Of a stretch of 64,000 nucleotides of DNA, positions 53,372-62,203 are shown piece by piece; within the stretch, counting starts at the first letter, position 1; every line of letters starts with the position of its first letter. The DNA comes from Haloferax larsenii JCM 13917 (lineage in GTDB: Archaea; Halobacteriota; Halobacteria; Halobacteriales; Haloferacaceae), in the NCBI RefSeq assembly GCF_000336955.1, contig NZ_AOLI01000012.1, forward strand, positions 74,358 through 138,357, given 5' to 3'. The notes under the pieces were generated by a model. The model was not told the origin of the DNA and did no database searches. It was given only the letters and a program-made list of their open reading frames with translations. A program made the translations under genes and the position numbers.

Positions 53372-53619
53372 AGAAACCAGTCTTCGCGCGGGGGGACTAA
53401 GCGTTGCGCTCTCGTCACTCTCGCCGGGTTCCGAAAGCCGCCGCATCCGAGTCGCGTCCCCGTCTCTACCGGCCCAGCCGCCGACCCACTATCCGACGGA
53501 CAATTGCCCAATTATCCGTCCTGATACGGTATATCACAATAGACTACCCCTAGGTATTTGGAATATAAGGTGCTACCCGGATAAGATATTTATCGTATAC
53601 CAACGTCATGTAGTTCACA
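53372..53619. other. intergenic region with an AT-rich promoter
   Basis: The right part is AT-rich (ACGGTATATCACAATAG, then GGAATATAAGG). GATAA-GATAT-TTATC at 53580-53594 is a 5-bp inverted repeat that covers the TATA position for the ATG at 53620. I see no RNA gene in this stretch, and no other gene before 53620. Confidence 0.55.
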
Positions 53620-53742
53620 ATGTCAGGCACTCACAAACGAACGGCGAATTTCTCGTCGATGGCTCAGGCGATGCGCGCGTGCGGGACGTGGGACCCGGAG
53701 TCCCCGCTCGAAGACGACGCTCTCGGACGAGACGAGTACTGA
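53620..53742 (+). CDS. small protein of 40 residues
   Basis: A short open frame coding for MSGTHKRTANFSSMAQAMRA, then CGTWDPESPLEDDALGRDEY. It has a basic start and a very acidic end, like many small haloarchaeal proteins. The ATG has ATATTTATC about 26-34 bases upstream, so a leaderless transcript is plausible. There is one cysteine. No family recognised and it could still be a chance frame. Confidence 0.45.
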   Translation: MSGTHKRTANFSSMAQAMRACGTWDPESPLEDDALGRDEY

Positions 53743-53886
53743 CACCCGCACCGACGCTACTCACGTCCCCGCATTCGTTACTCGCTCGGTCTCTCGATTT
53801 TCTCACGCCCGGGAGCTTATGCTCCGGCGCAGAGTGCAGACGACCATGAACGCAGTCAGCGACCACTCACCGGACGGAGGTCAGTC

Positions 53887-54342
53887 GTGCGCGTGAGCGT
53901 CATCGGCGGCGGGTCGGCCGCCGAACACGCCGAGGAGATAGCGGTCGAAGTCGGGCGACGACTCGCTCAGCGCGGCCACACTGTCGTCTGTGGCGGGTTA
54001 GGCGGCGTCATGGAAGCAGTGTGCCGCGGGGCGAAAGACGCCGGCGGAACGACTATCGGCATCCTCCCCAGCGAGCACCGAACCGACGCGAACGAATATA
54101 TAGACGTGCCCATCGCGACCGGACTCCGTCACGCGCGCAACGCGCTCGTCGTGATGAACGGTGACGCAGTCATTGCCATCGACGGCGCGGGTGGCACGCT
54201 CTCGGAGATTGGCTTCGGCCACGTCTTCGACCGGCCAATCGCCGGTCTCGAAACGCACGATATCGACGGACTCGACGGGTTCCAGCCCTGTTCGACGCCA
54301 GAAGAAGCGGTCGCGTACGTCGAACAGGAACGTCGGGACTAG
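53887..54342 (+). CDS. TIGR00725 family Rossmann-fold protein (LOG-like)
   Basis: A 151-residue protein beginning at GTG (MRVSVIGGGSAAEHAEEIAV). Its VVCGGLGGVMEAVCRGAKDAGG is the pattern of the lysine-decarboxylase-like Rossmann family, and VIAIDGAGGTLSEIGFG is the second family block. Family members include LOG cytokinin-activating phosphoribohydrolases and DprA-like proteins, but TIGR00725 proteins have no firmly assigned function. It ends four bases before the next gene, on the other strand. Confidence 0.85.
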   Translation: MRVSVIGGGSAAEHAEEIAVEVGRRLAQRGHTVVCGGLGGVMEAVCRGAKDAGGTTIGILPSEHRTDANEYIDVPIATGLRHARNALVVMNGDAVIAIDGAGGTLSEIGFGHVFDRPIAGLETHDIDGLDGFQPCSTPEEAVAYVEQERRD

Positions 54343-54346
54343 CTCC

Positions 54347-55918
54347 TTAGTCGAGTTCCCGTTCCACGCAGTCGCGAAGCAGGTCGTCGACGACTTCGTC
54401 GCGGAACGTCTCCCAGTCGGTCGTCTCCGCCCAGAGGCGGCCCGCGTCGGTCGGCTCGACGGCGTCGCGCCCGGCCTCACGCTCGACCGTGGTGACGTAG
54501 CCGTTCGCGGTCAGCGCCTCCAACGCGACGTCGAGACGCGCGCGGAGGTCGTTCGAGAGTCGTTTCTCGAAGCTCTCGCCTTCGGTGGCGTTGCGAGCGA
54601 CACCGACACAGAACGCCTCGAACGACGATTTCGGCCCACCGTCACGGGCGGCGGCGACGATTCCGTGGTGTTCGGCCCGCTCGCGGAGTTCCGACGCGAC
54701 CGCTCGGCGTGTTCGTGGGCGCGACCGAGGCGGGCCAGTCGAGAGTATCTTGAGGACGACCGCTTCGAGGTCGTCGAGCGGCGCCAGCGTGTGCCGGTCC
54801 AACGTATACGTCCCCGAACCGCGGGCGACACCGGACTCGTCGAAGGCGGCCAGTCGGTCCGACGACGTCTCGACGCGTTCGTCGAGTTCGGCCGTCCGCG
54901 TCGCGACCGATTCGTACGCCGCACCGAGGTGTTCGCGCGCGTCGAGATACGCGTCGAGATGGCGTTCGAAGCGACCCAGTGACTCGAACAGCGAGACAGT
55001 CGCTTCGTCTTCGAACTTCCCGAAGCGGGCCTCACAGCTCTCGCGGAACCGAGTGACCAGTTCACGCGGGTCCTCTTCGACGTCTGAAAGCAGTCCGACT
55101 TCGCTATCGACCCACGCCTCGATGGCGTCGAGAACGACGTCCGGGTCGCGGGTCTCCGCCGGGTCTGGAATCTGTTGGTCGGACTCGACGAGGTCGGCAA
55201 TCTGCTCGCGTGCGCGACCGAGAACGGCATTCAATCCTTTCTGACCGCGTCTCGGCGAGGGGCGTGCAGACCGAAGTTGGCGGGCTGTCGAGGTGTCCCC
55301 GCTCGCATCGGCGAGTGAGATTCGAAGGTCTTCGAGCGCGATTCGGAGGGGTTCGACCACGGCGGCCGCTCCGGGACCGTCAGCAACGCGCTCGAATCCG
55401 TCGAGCGCCGAGCGCGTCATCTCGACGTCGGCGACGACAGCCCGGAGGTCCGAGACCACGTCGAGGTCGAGCGACTCGGTCGCCGGGACGTGAAAGAGCG
55501 TAATCGCGTCTGTCTCGACGTCGCCAGCGTCGACGAGCGCGGTTCGGGCCGCATAGAACGCGGCCGCGACGTGCGGCGAGGCACTCGACAGGTTCACGTC
55601 GACAGTGCCGTCAGCCGCCAGTTCGCGAAGGAGGTCCGTCGTCGCAGCGTACAACGCTGGGAACGACGAGTCGAATGGCAGTCTGACCTCGTCGATGGGT
55701 GCGTCGAGCGCGGTCGAGAGCGCTTCAGTTGCTGTACGGGCGACACGAGCGTGTAGCTGTGGTGTGCCGGGAGCGCAGTCGTCCGGGTCGCGACCCTGCT
55801 CGGGGTCAGACTCGGCACGGACCAGACGAACACGGTCAGCGTCGAAGTCGCCATCTTCGAGCGGGGTGACGACCCGCTGGACGTCGCGTCCGAGGATGGA
55901 GAGGTGGGTCGTCGGCAT
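54347..55918 (-). CDS. CARF-like sensor domain protein with C-terminal winged helix
   Basis: A 523-residue protein. Residues 1-150 look like a CARF/Rossmann-type domain: MPTTHLSILGRDVQRVVTPL, later GTVDVNLSSASPHVAAAFY, which resembles the ligand-binding serine loop of DUF6293/HFX_2341-type regulators. A long helical middle (about 160-400) follows, and the C-terminus from about 440 resembles a winged helix (LDVALEALTANGYVTTVEREAG). CARF domains bind cyclic oligonucleotides or nucleotides; the ligand is unknown here. No CRISPR array or effector is near. ATG at 55918 is used. Confidence 0.68.
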   Translation of the reverse strand: MPTTHLSILGRDVQRVVTPLEDGDFDADRVRLVRAESDPEQGRDPDDCAPGTPQLHARVARTATEALSTALDAPIDEVRLPFDSSFPALYAATTDLLRELAADGTVDVNLSSASPHVAAAFYAARTALVDAGDVETDAITLFHVPATESLDLDVVSDLRAVVADVEMTRSALDGFERVADGPGAAAVVEPLRIALEDLRISLADASGDTSTARQLRSARPSPRRGQKGLNAVLGRAREQIADLVESDQQIPDPAETRDPDVVLDAIEAWVDSEVGLLSDVEEDPRELVTRFRESCEARFGKFEDEATVSLFESLGRFERHLDAYLDAREHLGAAYESVATRTAELDERVETSSDRLAAFDESGVARGSGTYTLDRHTLAPLDDLEAVVLKILSTGPPRSRPRTRRAVASELRERAEHHGIVAAARDGGPKSSFEAFCVGVARNATEGESFEKRLSNDLRARLDVALEALTANGYVTTVEREAGRDAVEPTDAGRLWAETTDWETFRDEVVDDLLRDCVERELD

Positions 55919-55978
55919 CTGTCTCACCGATTCTCGGTAGATGCCGTCAATGTTGTGGTGAATCGTTCCGGGCGAGCG

Positions 55979-56542
55979 TCAGGACCACGACTCGTAGATG
56001 TTCCGACCGAGGACACCCAGCCCGAGCGTGTTCACGATGAAAAGCACGAGTCCGCCGAGGAACGGGACGGCAGACAACACGCCGGTGATGAGTGCGCCGA
56101 CCACGAGCGAGAGGCCGAGTGATGGCGACTCACTGGACGTCATGCCGACCACGAGCGACCCGATGAGCACTGTCGCGATGCCCCCGGCGACGATTGCGAG
56201 GACGAAGAGCGCGATGAATCCCGGAATCGCCACGAGGATACCGACGATAGTAACGGCGAGGATGACGAGCACGATGAGGCCGCCGATTCCGACGAGGAGG
56301 CCCCAAATGAACGACTCACCGGGGTCAGACCGTATCTCGTCGATGAGGTTTCGCGTGAACTTCGGGGCCGCGGCGACGAGCAGGCCGCCGACGACGAGGT
56401 TGAAGATGAACGACCCGGCCGCTTGAATCGTGGGAGAGAGCTGCGAGGTCGATTCGACTGGCTGTGCGGAGGCGACACCTGCGAGGGCGAGCACGCCGAG
56501 GAGTGTCAGCCCTATCGAGGTCGATTTTCGAGGGGGGACCAT
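55979..56542 (-). CDS. membrane protein with bactofilin-type C-terminal region
   Basis: A 187-residue protein with an N-terminal signal-like segment (LTLLGVLALAGVASAQ) and about four hydrophobic segments. The pattern of alternating Gly-rich membrane stretches (LLVGIGGLIVLVILAVTIVG; SLVVGALITGVLSAVPFLGGL) is like the DUF8173-type membrane part that follows bactofilin domains in bacteria. No beta-helix is present in this protein. It may be a partner of the bactofilin-like protein at 26610-27461, but nothing links the two directly. Confidence 0.68.
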   Translation of the reverse strand: MVPPRKSTSIGLTLLGVLALAGVASAQPVESTSQLSPTIQAAGSFIFNLVVGGLLVAAAPKFTRNLIDEIRSDPGESFIWGLLVGIGGLIVLVILAVTIVGILVAIPGFIALFVLAIVAGGIATVLIGSLVVGMTSSESPSLGLSLVVGALITGVLSAVPFLGGLVLFIVNTLGLGVLGRNIYESWS

Positions 56543-56716
56543 AGGTTGCCTAGCAAACCCAGGCGACAAAGGTTTTCTGAACGACAGCTTTCGGACTGAA
56601 CAATACGAGCACGCAGAGAGACGCCAGCGGCGTGGGAGAGAAGCGAGTTCGAGAGTAGGTGCCGAAAGGAGAGGGTCCGAGAGGAGAGAGTTCGAGAGCA
56701 GGTCGTGAGCGGCGCG

Positions 56717-57751
56717 TTACCAGGTTCCGTGGAAGGTGTCGAACGAGAGGGAGTCGAGCGGTTCGTCGCCGACTGCGATGCGGTACTCCTGCGGGGTGAG
56801 CATCGGCTTGTGGAAGCGCGGGCCGTCGTCGGTCGTGATTCGCGGACAGCCGGTGTTGACGAACGCGTCCATGTCGAAGTTGCGCAGGCGGTCCGGCGTC
56901 ACCTCGTCCATGGTGATGAGATAGGCATTGTCGTTGTCTTCGAGAATCTTCTCGGCGATTTCCATGCGCCCCTGCCCGATTTTGGTACAGAAGATGACGC
57001 CCCACTTCTCGGCGTCCATCGCCTTGTGAACCGACGCATAGCGCTGTTTCATGAACTTGCGCGTGTCGGCCAGCGTGACGACGTTGTTGACGGGGTCGGC
57101 GATGACGACGTTCTTTTCGGGGTGCTCCATCGCGAGGCCGAGCGGGTGGAACTTACCGCCGCCGACGTAGAGGACGTTGTCGGCGGGAATGTCCGCAGAG
57201 GCGTAGTTGCAGCCGAGAACCTGCCCCTCGTAGGTGAGGCGGTCGTCACCCTTCCGCGTCTGGACGGTGTAGCCGCGCTCTTCGAGCCAATCGCACATGT
57301 CCTCGAAGCGGTTCATGTGCTGGGCGGTGGTGACGAGTCCGACTTCGTCGCCTTCGATTTCGTCGAGGGCGTCCTCCATGATGGGGAACGGGTCGACGTT
57401 GGAGAACAGCGGGACGTAGATGATTTTGTCAGACTCCTTCATCGGGGAGTGGCCGAAGTGGACGAACACGTCCGTCCGGCGCATGAGGTAGGTGTCGAGG
57501 TCGCACGCGCCGTAACACGGCTGCCCCGAGAGCATGAACGTCACGTCGTCGTCACAGAGTTCTCGGAGGTCGTCGGCGACCGCCGGGCCGCGGCGCTTGA
57601 GGCCCTCAGGGAACTGGAGGCCGACGCGCTTGGCGTCGCGCTCTTCGATGGCGTCGACGATTTGTTCGAGTTCGTAGTCCCACTCCCGGTCGTGCTTCAG
57701 CGACATCCCGGTGTTTCGAAGGTCCCCCTCCGAGGAGGCGTCCTGACTCAT
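56717..57751 (-). CDS. dph2: Dph2, diphthamide biosynthesis radical enzyme
   Basis: A 344-residue enzyme that starts diphthamide formation on elongation factor 2 by transferring the 3-amino-3-carboxypropyl group of SAM. The three cluster cysteines are in LSGQPCYGACDL, VLGCNYASAD and NTGCPRITTD. Other blocks are GLQFPEGLKRRGPAV and VGGGKFHPLGLAME. The ATG at 57751 is used; the upstream open frame lacks haloarchaeal composition. It is the archaeal single-protein form and acts as a homodimer. Confidence 0.95.
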   Translation of the reverse strand: MSQDASSEGDLRNTGMSLKHDREWDYELEQIVDAIEERDAKRVGLQFPEGLKRRGPAVADDLRELCDDDVTFMLSGQPCYGACDLDTYLMRRTDVFVHFGHSPMKESDKIIYVPLFSNVDPFPIMEDALDEIEGDEVGLVTTAQHMNRFEDMCDWLEERGYTVQTRKGDDRLTYEGQVLGCNYASADIPADNVLYVGGGKFHPLGLAMEHPEKNVVIADPVNNVVTLADTRKFMKQRYASVHKAMDAEKWGVIFCTKIGQGRMEIAEKILEDNDNAYLITMDEVTPDRLRNFDMDAFVNTGCPRITTDDGPRFHKPMLTPQEYRIAVGDEPLDSLSFDTFHGTW

Positions 57752-57945
57752 TGGACCACCCTTACCGATGGAGATGTATAACGACGGCGCTTCCCCACGC
57801 TTGGGCGTCACATACCCGCACACGCGGCGAATTTTCGGCCTTCGACTGTCGGCTCCACCCCTCGAATCGCCACCCCGTCGCCCCTTGTGCGTCAGCCTCA
57901 CCAAGCCCCGGAGTACCTTCCCGACGAGAGCGTCTAGCGAAACCT

Positions 57946-58260
57946 ATGGCAGACGATACCGAGACACACAGAAGTAGCGACCACCACGACTACTACGGAC
58001 ACAACGAACCCACAGACCACCACGAACACAGCCACGAAGACAGTCACGAACACAGCCACGACCCGGCAGACGAAGCGAAGTTGGCTGAGTGTCCCAACTG
58101 TGGTGACTCAATCAGAGGTGCAGACGACATCGTCCGCGGCGACTCGGTGCCCGAGATTCGGTCGATGAGGAAACGGAGCGTGATGGTCGGCAGACAGCCG
58201 AACGACCTCTGGTTGTGCAAAGGGTGCGGCGCGACACTGGGTGTCCGAATCCGAGACTAA
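57946..58260 (+). CDS. His-rich zinc-ribbon protein
   Basis: A 104-residue protein. The first 45 residues have many histidines (HHDYYGHNEPTDHHEHSHED), which can bind metal such as Zn, Ni or Co. Then a zinc ribbon with ECPNCGDSIRG and LCKGCGATLGV follows. The ATG at 57946 is used. It is divergent from dph2, with about 190 bases between the starts. It may store or deliver metal, but function is unknown. Confidence 0.7.
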   Translation: MADDTETHRSSDHHDYYGHNEPTDHHEHSHEDSHEHSHDPADEAKLAECPNCGDSIRGADDIVRGDSVPEIRSMRKRSVMVGRQPNDLWLCKGCGATLGVRIRD

Positions 58261-58332
58261 GCAGTTCTGCTGTCACCCGGTTACCCTCTTGTCACTCGTG
58301 GATTGAAGCGGCACGGCCGCCTAGCGGCAGGC

Positions 58333-58986
58333 ATGTCTGACCTCCCGCTCGAACACGTTCACGTCGAGCCATCCGAACCGACCGAGGGACCGGGACCAGC
58401 CGTCGTTCTCCTCCACGGTCGCGGGTCGAACGAGCAGGACCTCCTGCAGATTGCACGAGAGTTCCCGCCACACCTCCACGTCGTGAGCCTCCGCGCGCCA
58501 GACCGCTTACAGGGCGGCTACACGTGGTACGACCTCGACCTGTCGGGCGGCGGGCTTCACCAGAGCCAACCCCACGCGGAACAGTTCGAGCGGTCGCGAA
58601 ACCTCGTCCGAGAGTCTATCGAGGCCGCCATCGACGAGTACGACCTCGACCGCGACCGAATCGGCCTGCTCGGCTTTAGTCAGGGGGCAATCACCAGTCT
58701 CGCACTGCTCCTCGACGACCCGGGCGACTACGCGTGGGTCGTCGCCCTCCACGGCTACCTCGCCGAGTCGCACGCGGGTCACAGACCCGATGGCATCGCC
58801 GACAAGCCGGTTTTCGTCGGTGCCGGGTCGATGGACCAAGTGATTCCCGCGTCGCGGGCAGAGCGCGCTGCAGACCGTCTGGAGGAACTCGGTGCCGACG
58901 TGACGTTCCGGACGTACGACGTCCCACACGGCGTGGGACCAGACGAGTTGACCGACGCCGTCGCGTTCGTCGAAGAACACGCCTGA
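58333..58986 (+). CDS. carboxylesterase/phospholipase family alpha/beta hydrolase
   Basis: A 217-residue esterase of the carboxylesterase/lysophospholipase (YpfH/APT1) group. VVLLHGRGSNEQDLLQIA holds the oxyanion region, GLLGFSQGAITSLALLL the nucleophile Ser, VFVGAGSMDQVIPASRA the Asp and VPHGVGPDE the His. Length fits the family. It is cytoplasmic, and the ester substrate is unknown. The ATG at 58333 is used. Confidence 0.88.
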   Translation: MSDLPLEHVHVEPSEPTEGPGPAVVLLHGRGSNEQDLLQIAREFPPHLHVVSLRAPDRLQGGYTWYDLDLSGGGLHQSQPHAEQFERSRNLVRESIEAAIDEYDLDRDRIGLLGFSQGAITSLALLLDDPGDYAWVVALHGYLAESHAGHRPDGIADKPVFVGAGSMDQVIPASRAERAADRLEELGADVTFRTYDVPHGVGPDELTDAVAFVEEHA

Positions 58987-59051
58987 GTCGCGGGGGGCGA
59001 CCGAATTCCCCGTTCGGCAGGTTGAAATCGCTCGATTCCCAAGGCGAGGGC

Positions 59052-59426
59052 ATGAGCACGCAGACGACGCGGCTCGAAGAACTCGGCCGCGAACTTGGCG
59101 AGGCCATCGCCGACCACCCGAAGTACGAAGCCTACGAGGAGGCGAAGGCGGCGGTCGAGGCCGACGACGAAGCCCAAGCGCAGATTTCCGAGTTCGAACG
59201 ACTCCGCGAGGAGTTCAACGTCGCCCGACAGATGGGCGAGGCGACCAAAGAAGACCTCCAGAAGGTCCAAGAGGCACAGGAAGAACTCCACTCACTCCCC
59301 GTGATGGAGGAGTTCCTGCTCGCCCAAGCCGAGATGGTCGGCGAACTGGAGAAGGTAAACGAGGCCATCTCCGAGCCGCTCGCAGTCGACTTCGGCGGCG
59401 AGGCCGGCGGGTGCTGTAACGACTGA
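59052..59426 (+). CDS. YlbF-like protein
   Basis: A 124-residue helical protein of the YlbF/YmcA family: ELGEAIADHPKYEAYEEAKA, then EFERLREEFNVARQMGEAT and EFLLAQAEMVGELEKVNEAI. Bacterial YlbF forms a complex that controls RNA processing and biofilm genes. A cysteine pair at the end (GGCCND) is like the iron-sulphur-binding cysteines seen in the bacterial complex. It lies 65 bases after the esterase gene on the same strand. Confidence 0.83.
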   Translation: MSTQTTRLEELGRELGEAIADHPKYEAYEEAKAAVEADDEAQAQISEFERLREEFNVARQMGEATKEDLQKVQEAQEELHSLPVMEEFLLAQAEMVGELEKVNEAISEPLAVDFGGEAGGCCND

Positions 59427-59529
59427 GGGGCGCGCCGGAGAGACGGACGCGCCGGAGAAACGGACGCGTCGAGAACACTTCGTTTTCGCGGGCGCAGGTT
59501 CAAGTACCAAGCCGGGACCAGCCCCGCGT

Positions 59530-60132
59530 ATGTTGGCAATCGCGGGCGGCAAAGGCGGCAGCGGCAAGACCACCACGACACTCGGATTAGCGCAGGCGTT
59601 CGACGGTGACGTTCTCGCCGTCGACGCCGACCGCGACATGCCGAATTTACACGCGATGGCGGGCGTCGAGCGACCGGCCGACGACATCCCACCAGTGCAG
59701 TCGCACCCGAACGACCCGTCGGTCTCGGTCGCACCCGCCCCGCGAGGGGTGGACGACGATGCCTTCGAGCGGTGGCTGCAGTCGCTCGCCAGCGACGACC
59801 GCCTCGCGCTCGTCGACTGTCCGGCGGGTGCCGGGCCGGACGCCGCGGCACCGCTCCGGGCCGCTGACGCAGTGCTCGTCGTCACACCGTTGTGTACGCC
59901 GGCGCTCCGAGATGCCGCGAAGACGGCCGCGATGGCGAGGGCGCTCGGCACGCCAGTCGTGGGTGGCGTCGTCTCTCGTGCGCGAGTCGCGCCGGATGCC
60001 GTCGGCAACGTGCTCGACGCACCACTGCTCGGTACCATCCCCGACGGAACCTCGCCAGTCCTTACAAATCCGACAGTAAAAGCCGCGTATCGGCGGCTTG
60101 CAGACGATATTCGGGGGGAAGGTCTATTATGA
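59530..60132 (+). CDS. MinD/ParA-like ATPase
   Basis: A 200-residue P-loop ATPase. The deviant Walker A is GGKGGSGKTTTT at residues 6-17; DADRDMPNLHAMAG is the A' region, and LALVDCPAGAGPD the Walker B region. It lacks the long C-terminal part and amphipathic helix of true MinD, so membrane targeting is doubtful. The next gene starts 21 bases on and codes for a RecA/KaiC-like protein, so the two form an operon. Its cargo or partner is unknown. Confidence 0.85.
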   Translation: MLAIAGGKGGSGKTTTTLGLAQAFDGDVLAVDADRDMPNLHAMAGVERPADDIPPVQSHPNDPSVSVAPAPRGVDDDAFERWLQSLASDDRLALVDCPAGAGPDAAAPLRAADAVLVVTPLCTPALRDAAKTAAMARALGTPVVGGVVSRARVAPDAVGNVLDAPLLGTIPDGTSPVLTNPTVKAAYRRLADDIRGEGLL

Positions 60133-60153
60133 CTGACTGTCGTAGAACTGGGT

Positions 60154-60777
60154 ATGAATCGGCTGGCGACGGGCATCGATATCCTCGACCGGCAACTCGG
60201 TGGGGGTATCCCGGCAGGGAGCGTGGTTCTGCTCACGGCAGACCCGGCCAGCCAGTCGGAACTCTTCCTCTACGAACTGACGACCACCCGAGGGACGCTG
60301 TGGCTCACGACCCTTCGCTCTGAGGTCGCCGTCAGAGATGCGCTCGACCGGTGTCCGATGCCGACGGGAAACCCGACAGTTCGAGACGTCGGCGGCGACG
60401 CACCCCTCGACGTGGCGAACAAACTCGTCCGCGACCTCCCGGAAGGGGCGAATCTCGTCATCGACGTCGTCGATATGCTCGAACGAACCGAGCCGCCTCG
60501 CTTCAGGAAGTTCCTCAACGACCTCCAGACACATATGGTCAACACGCGAGGGCTTACGATTCTCCACGGCCTGAAAGGCGAGTCGGTCCCGGAGAACCGT
60601 GACCTGACAGAACACATGGCCGACATCGTGTTCGACCTCGAAACGAAGATAGACGGGTCGGAGATAGAAAATCGGCTCGCAGTGCCAAAGTTCCGCGGTG
60701 GGCAGGCGCTCGACGAGACTATCAAACTCCGGCTTGCCGAGCGCGTCTCGGTCGACACCAGCCGCGACATCGCCTGA
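60154..60777 (+). CDS. RecA/KaiC-like protein with degenerate P-loop
   Basis: A 207-residue protein starting MNRLATGIDILDRQLGGGIP, as KaiC/RadA relatives do. The expected GxxGxGKT is replaced by LLTADPASQSELF, so ATP hydrolysis is doubtful. The Walker-B-like region NLVIDVVDMLE and the later HGLKGESVPENRDLTEHMADIVFDL are conserved in the fold. It follows the MinD-like gene by 21 bases. I infer an ATPase-like regulatory partner of that protein; nothing more can be said. Confidence 0.78.
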   Translation: MNRLATGIDILDRQLGGGIPAGSVVLLTADPASQSELFLYELTTTRGTLWLTTLRSEVAVRDALDRCPMPTGNPTVRDVGGDAPLDVANKLVRDLPEGANLVIDVVDMLERTEPPRFRKFLNDLQTHMVNTRGLTILHGLKGESVPENRDLTEHMADIVFDLETKIDGSEIENRLAVPKFRGGQALDETIKLRLAERVSVDTSRDIA

Positions 60778-60816
60778 ATCGAACGTCGCCGCGGACAGGG
60801 AAAGCGCAGTAGCCCG

Positions 60817-61083
60817 TTAGACGACGAAGAAGCCGAACGTACCGAGCGTGATAGCGACGATGAGTCCCATCCACGTGCGGCCACCGAGACCCGCACCACG
60901 GCTAAAGACGTACGCGAAGTAGGGAGCGAGGGGTGAAAGGCGGTAGACGAACGAAACCTCGACGCCGGCACCGTATTTGAGCGCCAGCGTCAGTCCAACG
61001 GTACAGACACCGGCGACGAGCGCGACGTGCAGGTCTGTCGCGTCACGTAACTCGAGCGCCGAAGTGTCGTCTGACGAAGCCAT
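60817..61083 (-). CDS. small membrane protein, 88 residues
   Basis: A protein with an acidic start (MASSDDTSALELRDATDLHV) and three hydrophobic segments (ALVAGVCTVGLTLALKYG; LAPYFAYVFSRGAG; WMGLIVAITLGTFGFFVV). No motif is visible, and its role is unknown. It faces the RecA-like gene end to end and stands 68 bases after the FKBP gene on the same strand. Confidence 0.66.
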   Translation of the reverse strand: MASSDDTSALELRDATDLHVALVAGVCTVGLTLALKYGAGVEVSFVYRLSPLAPYFAYVFSRGAGLGGRTWMGLIVAITLGTFGFFVV

Positions 61084-61151
61084 CGCTACGAAGCGGTCTG
61101 GAGGCGAGTATCAAGAAGCCGCCGATTCGAGAGAACCGACGGGGTGCTCGC

Positions 61152-62087
61152 TTATTCTTCGTCGGCGTCGAGTTCGGCAGCGAGTTCGTCGGCGTCGATG
61201 TCGACGTCCTCGATAGCTTCCTCGATGTCAGCGCCGCCTGCGCCACCCATCATGCCGCCGAGGCCGCCCATGCCGCCCATGCCGCCCTCGATGGTCTCCT
61301 GGACGATGACGCGGTCGAGGTCGAGACGCTGCATGACGTCCTGCGCAATCTGCTGCTTGGAGAACAGCCACTGCTGGTTCATCGTCATCTGCGGCGTCGC
61401 CTCGATGTAGAGCGTGTCCTTCTCGACGGTGACGAGTTCCGTCTCGGGTTCTGCGTCTTCGTCTTCCTCGTCGTCGTCAGACTCGACGACCTGATCTTCT
61501 TCGACTTCGTCGGTCTGGACCCAGACCTCGGGGGCCTGCTGGAGGTACATTCCGAGGAGGCCGGACGCCTGCTCCTCGCGGTCGTCGACGAGGTCGAGAA
61601 CTTCGTACTCGTATTCGAGGTCCTTGCCCGCGAGCGGGTGGTTGAAGTTGACGCGGGCGCGGCCGCCGATGATGGTCTCGAGACGACCCTGGTCGCCGTC
61701 GATGGTGACCTGCGCACCGGGGTAGCGGTCGTCTTCCGGAATCTTGTTGGCGCTGACCGTGCGCACTTCGTCCTCGTCGTACTCGCCGAACGCTTCGGCG
61801 GCCGGAATCTCGACGTCGCCCTCGTCGCCGACTTCGGCGCCGATGAGTTCGTCGTCGACGGCCGGGAAGACGTGACCCGCACCGACGATGATGACTCGGG
61901 GTTCGAACTCGTAGCCTTCGACGTCGATTTCGGCCTCTTCGGCCACTTCCTTACTCGTAGTGTCGACGACGTCGCCGTCCTCGACCGTGCGAACCGTGTA
62001 CGCGAGGCGGACGAAGTCGCCGTCCTGAATACCGGACTCGACTTCTTCATCGACCTGCTCGGCCTCCGCCTGCTGTTCGTCGCTCAT
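61152..62087 (-). CDS. long-type FKBP peptidyl-prolyl isomerase (SlyD-like)
   Basis: A 311-residue isomerase. GDFVRLAYTVRTVEDGDVVD and the later VNFNHPLAGKDLEYEYEVLDL belong to the FKBP domain; the insert-in-flap region (EAFGEYDEDEVRTVSANKI) lies between them. A second region from about 165 is helical and acidic, ending in a Gly/Met-rich run (GGMGGMGGLGGMMGG) and an acidic tail. This matches the archaeal 26-33 kDa long FKBPs, which fold proteins and may act as chaperones. The ATG at 62087 is used because the upstream frame is basic. Confidence 0.88.
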   Translation of the reverse strand: MSDEQQAEAEQVDEEVESGIQDGDFVRLAYTVRTVEDGDVVDTTSKEVAEEAEIDVEGYEFEPRVIIVGAGHVFPAVDDELIGAEVGDEGDVEIPAAEAFGEYDEDEVRTVSANKIPEDDRYPGAQVTIDGDQGRLETIIGGRARVNFNHPLAGKDLEYEYEVLDLVDDREEQASGLLGMYLQQAPEVWVQTDEVEEDQVVESDDDEEDEDAEPETELVTVEKDTLYIEATPQMTMNQQWLFSKQQIAQDVMQRLDLDRVIVQETIEGGMGGMGGLGGMMGGAGGADIEEAIEDVDIDADELAAELDADEE

Positions 62088-62203
62088 ACACCCTACGTGA
62101 TTCGTGCGACCCTTAAGAATCACGTTTCGCCGGTGCGAGGTGTTCGGTCGGACGTACCCCCGAAACTCGGGCACGACAGACGATATCCGTCGAATCGTTT
62201 ATG

